This document shows positions 5,174 to 7,784 of a stretch of DNA of 7,784 bases, piece by piece (the stretch's first letter is position 1; every line of letters starts with the position of its first letter). The notes under the pieces were generated by a model that did no database searches, was not told the DNA's origin, and worked only from the letters and a program-made list of their open reading frames with translations. This DNA comes from CAZFLD01 sp964519835. GTDB taxonomy: Bacteria > Spirochaetota > Spirochaetia > DSM-27196 > CAZFLD01. The position numbers were made by a program, and so were the translations under genes. The stretch covers positions 1-7,784 of the forward strand of contig CAZFLD010000132.1 of the NCBI GenBank assembly GCA_964519835.1, written 5' to 3'.

Positions 5174-7468
5174 GTGTTGACTTCGAGACGAAGGACAATT
5201 CTCATCGTAGTTGGCCTTCTCCTTGTGCCGCTTTACGTTCTTCAGTTTGCCAACCACCGCATCGCAGGCCGGTCCTTGTTGCAGGAGCGCAGGAGTGCCG
5301 GCCAGGGAGACGCTCGACAGGTGGCCTTTGTCGTCCAAACCGTGCTGGATCAAGCCGTACAGGTCGGGGCGAATGTTGGACGTACTGCGGTCGTTAAGGA
5401 GTTGCTGTCCCGTCCGCTCACCGTGGCGGACTACTTGGGCTCCGGCAGCCTCCACGATGAATACCTGCAAACCGTTACCTCAATCGTGGACGCCAGTCCC
5501 TTCGTTCAGTCTGTACAGATCTATGCCTCCGTTGACGATAGAGTCTACTTTTCCGGTGGAGGGATCGGGAGACCAACGGAAGTCGAACGACGGGCGATCG
5601 ATGGGGTGCTTGCCCGGAGGGCTGAGCCACGTTGGTTGCTCTCGATCCCGTCGCGAGTCAACCTTGAGACGCCGACGCCCATGCTGCTGGTTCCCTACCG
5701 CACCGACGGTTCAGAGGGCGTGGTCATGGTAGTCCTCAGCAAGCGGGAGGTCGTCACCGCGCTGCAAAGGCTATTCCCCAACAAGTCCCCCTTTGTTGTC
5801 TACTTGAACGGTCGTTCTTTTCTTAATCAGGGAGTGGAAGCCTCGATGCTGGAGGATGAGAACCGGACGAGTGACGGGCGCGTTCGCGTGAATCACGAGA
5901 GTTTCGAGTTGCTACAATACGGCGCCGCCGCAGACGGAGTAGCCGTTACGGCGCTTGTTCCCGTCTCCGACCTTCAGAAACGATCGACACTGAACTGGCT
6001 GGCATTCCTCGGGACCGCCATCACTTACGCGTTCCTCGTCGCATTCTCCACGGTTAGGGTGATTCACGTATTCCGAACGCCGATTAGGAAAATCGTGGGT
6101 CTGCTCGAAGAGGACGCAAGCGAGAAGGGCGATTCTCCAAGGTACGAGGACGAGATTCTTGTCTTGCAGAGCCGGATTGTCCGGATGATGCAGGAAGCTC
6201 ACGATGGGAAACGGATAAATCGTGATCTCATACGAAAGAACCAAGAGTTGCAGGCGAAATCAAGGGCCAATCGCGAGCTACTAACCGAAGCGGTGCTGAT
6301 TCACCTTTTAAAAGGTCAGTTCGAGGAAGACGACCTTGGCGAAATCGCCGATGTACTCGCGCCGCACGCCTGTCCTTTCTATCAGGCCGTGGCGTTTAGG
6401 AGTCTGAACCGCTCTGTCACGGTGGGGCATTCGCAGGTAGAGCACATGCTGAAGGCCTCCGGACTCTCGTTCATACAAGTCATAGGGGTTGACCACGGAG
6501 TCCGAGCTGCGGTGCTCCAATGGCACGCGCGGATCGAACCGGAATTCGTAGCAAAGCGAATACGCGGCGCGATCGAGCGTTGCGGCGAACGAGTGTATGT
6601 GGGCGTAGGCCCCTTGGTCGCAACACTGGCGGAACTGCGTGACAGCTGCCACACTGCGGTGAGGTTGTTGGGGGACCGTTTTGTCTTTCGCGACGACACC
6701 GCATTCTATCGTGCGCGTGAACGCGATCCATCCGGCCTTCCCGAGTGGGAAGGCCGGGAGCGGACTCTGTCGGCGCTGCTGCGAAGCAGAGACCAGCCTG
6801 CCCTCTTGACGTTCATACTCGAGCTGCCAAGCGTGTTTCGGCGCATGGACAGCGATCTTGCTTCGTGCAAATACTTCATGCAACGCCAGATCTTAGTCAT
6901 TGAGAAGTCCCTCGCGCGGGATCCCCATGCATCCGGCCGTGTGAAACGGCGTCTAGCCGATGCCGCCCCGGAGTTTCCCAGAGGCTTCGAGACCTGTGAC
7001 GCCGCTCAGATGTGGTTGGCCGAAACTCTCGCGGGGACCTGGCAACACCAAGGGGAGCCGACGTCGGTACCCGTTCGCGAAGCGATGAGGATAATCGAGA
7101 AAGAGTACTGGACAGATCTCGGTCTCGACGAAGTTGCTCGCCGCGTTGGTGTCACCGCCTCACACCTTGCGCAGATGGCGAAACGTGAGGTCGGCAGGAC
7201 AATGAAAGAAGTCTTGACTACAAAGAAGCTGGACCGGGCAAAGGACCTACTTGTGTCGAGCGGTTGCTCGATTAAAGAGATAGCCGGAAAGGTCGGCTAC
7301 AATAGCGAAAACCATTTCACAAAGATGTTCCGCAAAAACGAAGGAATGTCCCCAGTCGAGTATCGAAACGAATTCGGAGATGTCGGCGGTCTAGTGCAAG
7401 AAATACCTGCAGATACATCAAGGGGAGCATCCGCTTGTGAAACCACAGCCTTGCAGCACGCGGAATAG
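5174..7468 (+). CDS. Membrane-anchored AraC-family transcriptional regulator (one-component sensor)
   Basis: A 764-residue regulator combining an extracytoplasmic sensor with a DNA-binding domain. A basic N-terminus (SRRR) precedes membrane helix 1 (about 8-25). Residues 30-270 form an outer domain of Cache-like size and layout, followed by helix 2 (about 275-294). The sequence RTPIRKIVGLL at 301-311 begins a HAMP-like linker and a charged coiled coil to about 370. Residues about 398-505 resemble the degenerate GGDEF-like module of YesN/YesS-type regulators (VGVGPL near 475-481). The C-terminal AraC domain spans about 635-735: the first helix-turn-helix includes LDEVARRVGVTASHL from 651, and the second includes GYNSENHFTKMFRK at 708-721 with the family's MSP at 725-727. 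Such proteins usually activate adjacent polysaccharide-uptake genes. The position directly after the binding protein gene suggests control of this locus. The ligand is unknown. Confidence 0.93.
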   Translation: MLTSRRRTILIVVGLLLVPLYVLQFANHRIAGRSLLQERRSAGQGDARQVAFVVQTVLDQAVQVGANVGRTAVVKELLSRPLTVADYLGSGSLHDEYLQTVTSIVDASPFVQSVQIYASVDDRVYFSGGGIGRPTEVERRAIDGVLARRAEPRWLLSIPSRVNLETPTPMLLVPYRTDGSEGVVMVVLSKREVVTALQRLFPNKSPFVVYLNGRSFLNQGVEASMLEDENRTSDGRVRVNHESFELLQYGAAADGVAVTALVPVSDLQKRSTLNWLAFLGTAITYAFLVAFSTVRVIHVFRTPIRKIVGLLEEDASEKGDSPRYEDEILVLQSRIVRMMQEAHDGKRINRDLIRKNQELQAKSRANRELLTEAVLIHLLKGQFEEDDLGEIADVLAPHACPFYQAVAFRSLNRSVTVGHSQVEHMLKASGLSFIQVIGVDHGVRAAVLQWHARIEPEFVAKRIRGAIERCGERVYVGVGPLVATLAELRDSCHTAVRLLGDRFVFRDDTAFYRARERDPSGLPEWEGRERTLSALLRSRDQPALLTFILELPSVFRRMDSDLASCKYFMQRQILVIEKSLARDPHASGRVKRRLADAAPEFPRGFETCDAAQMWLAETLAGTWQHQGEPTSVPVREAMRIIEKEYWTDLGLDEVARRVGVTASHLAQMAKREVGRTMKEVLTTKKLDRAKDLLVSSGCSIKEIAGKVGYNSENHFTKMFRKNEGMSPVEYRNEFGDVGGLVQEIPADTSRGASACETTALQHAE
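6732..6757 (+). repeat. Perfect 11-bp inverted repeat inside the regulator gene
   Basis: CCGGCCTTCCC (6732-6742) and GGGAAGGCCGG (6747-6757) are perfect reverse complements around the loop GAGT; a further T-G wobble pair is possible. It encodes part of SGLPEWEGRE in the linker between the GGDEF-like module and the region before the DNA-binding domain. No T-run follows. By eye it is the strongest hairpin in the window. Confidence 0.7.
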
Positions 7469-7470
7469 AG

Positions 7471-7495
7471 AGCGATCTTGGCAGAATCGATCGCT
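7471..7495 (+). other. Stem-loop just after the regulator stop codon
   Basis: AGCGATC (7471-7477) and GATCGCT (7489-7495) are perfect reverse complements around an 11-base loop, starting two bases after the stop codon. No T-run follows (GCAGGACACC), so it is at best a weak or factor-assisted terminator, or a 3'-end stabilising hairpin. Confidence 0.35.
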
Positions 7496-7712
7496 GCAGG
7501 ACACCGACGACGGGCGGGCGCTACTGCTCTTGTTGCGCCGTGGCGGTAGGCGAGCAAATGGAAGCCACCGATGACAAAGATGCGCAACGCGGTTCTTTTA
7601 AGCAAGCCTCCCGAACAACTCCTTGTCGGGGGATAGCATCTCTGCAAACTACGGCGCATGCTTCATTTGGGTTCTATCCGGACACACGAAGGTTCCACGG
7701 AAGGAGGACCCT
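7496..7712. other. Region without a supported gene
   Basis: I find no convincing gene here. A 64-codon frame at 7540-7734 has no ribosome binding site, low-complexity composition and no family resemblance. The only structure is an inverted repeat, CTCCCGA (7608-7614) with TCGGGGG (7626-7632), seven pairs with one T-G wobble and an 11-base loop, without a T-run. The 10-mer CGGGGGATAG occurs at 7627-7636 and again at 7750-7759. Confidence 0.5.
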
Positions 7713-7784
7713 GTGGAGTCATTGGAAGATTTAGCCCCAATATCTCACACGGGGGATAGAAAAGGCCTCCCTGAACTGGTATAA
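7713..7784 (+). CDS. Short frame with strong ribosome binding site at the window end
   Basis: AAGGAGG (7701-7707) stands five bases before GTG 7713, which opens a 23-codon frame (beginning MESLEDLAPISHTGD) that ends in TAA on the last three bases. The signal is as good as that of the RraA-like gene, so initiation here is believable. The product resembles no family I know. It may be a true small protein, a leader peptide, or the intact 5' end of a broken gene continuing beyond the window. Confidence 0.35.
   Translation: MESLEDLAPISHTGDRKGLPELV

Noticed and set aside
7479..7495. A sigma-54-like GG...GC element after the regulator
   Set aside because: GG and GC are separated by 11 bases where the -24/-12 consensus strictly needs 10, and the sequence is better explained by the stem-loop there.
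7540..7734. A 64-codon open frame downstream of the regulator
   Set aside because: It has no ribosome site and no family resemblance, and it overlaps the better initiation signal at 7701-7715 in another frame.

Overview
The window reads as a carbohydrate-uptake and catabolism locus, with every supported gene on the + strand. In order it holds: (1) an SDR-family NAD(P)-dependent oxidoreductase whose 5' end is cut by the window edge; (2) an RraA-like / HMG-aldolase-like protein; (3) and (4) two ABC sugar permeases of the LplB and YtcP type; (5) an extracellular solute-binding protein of the type that partners them; (6) a 764-residue membrane-anchored AraC-family regulator. After the regulator come about 245 bases with no convincing gene, then a short reading frame with a strong ribosome binding site that ends exactly on the last base.

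The organism is most likely a moderately GC-rich member of the Spirochaetota. The main reason is the binding protein's N-terminus: a cleavable signal peptide ends in A-F-S-G-G-Q and has no lipobox cysteine, a form common in spirochaete sugar-binding proteins, whereas Gram-positive relatives are normally lipoproteins. The LplB/YtcP/binding-protein trio plus a TM-AraC regulator is also common in Paenibacillus and other Firmicutes, so the assignment is an inference.

Layout. Positions 1-1513 are the enzyme half, visibly more GC-rich than what follows. The two genes are separated by 95 bases carrying a 14-nt direct repeat and a strong stem-loop. Positions 1514-1677 are a gap packed with short dyads, the best place for a control region of the transporter genes. 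Positions 1678-3516 encode the permeases, with the stop codon of the first abutting the start codon of the second. Positions 3517-3610 hold a tiny 13-codon frame that overlaps both sides, then the real ribosome binding site of the binding protein (3611-5089). Positions 5090-5173 contain an extended -10 promoter and a perfect 9-bp stem-loop ahead of the regulator (5174-7468).

Working model (inference). The secreted binding protein and the permease pair import a sugar or sugar-acid oligomer. No ATPase is encoded here, so a shared MsmX-type ATPase elsewhere is expected. The membrane regulator senses an extracellular ligand and controls the locus. The SDR interconverts a hydroxyl and a keto group on the imported compound, and the RraA-like protein may cleave a resulting 2-oxo acid. 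The substrate cannot be read from the sequence, and the SDR + RraA-like pairing is the least explained part of the locus.
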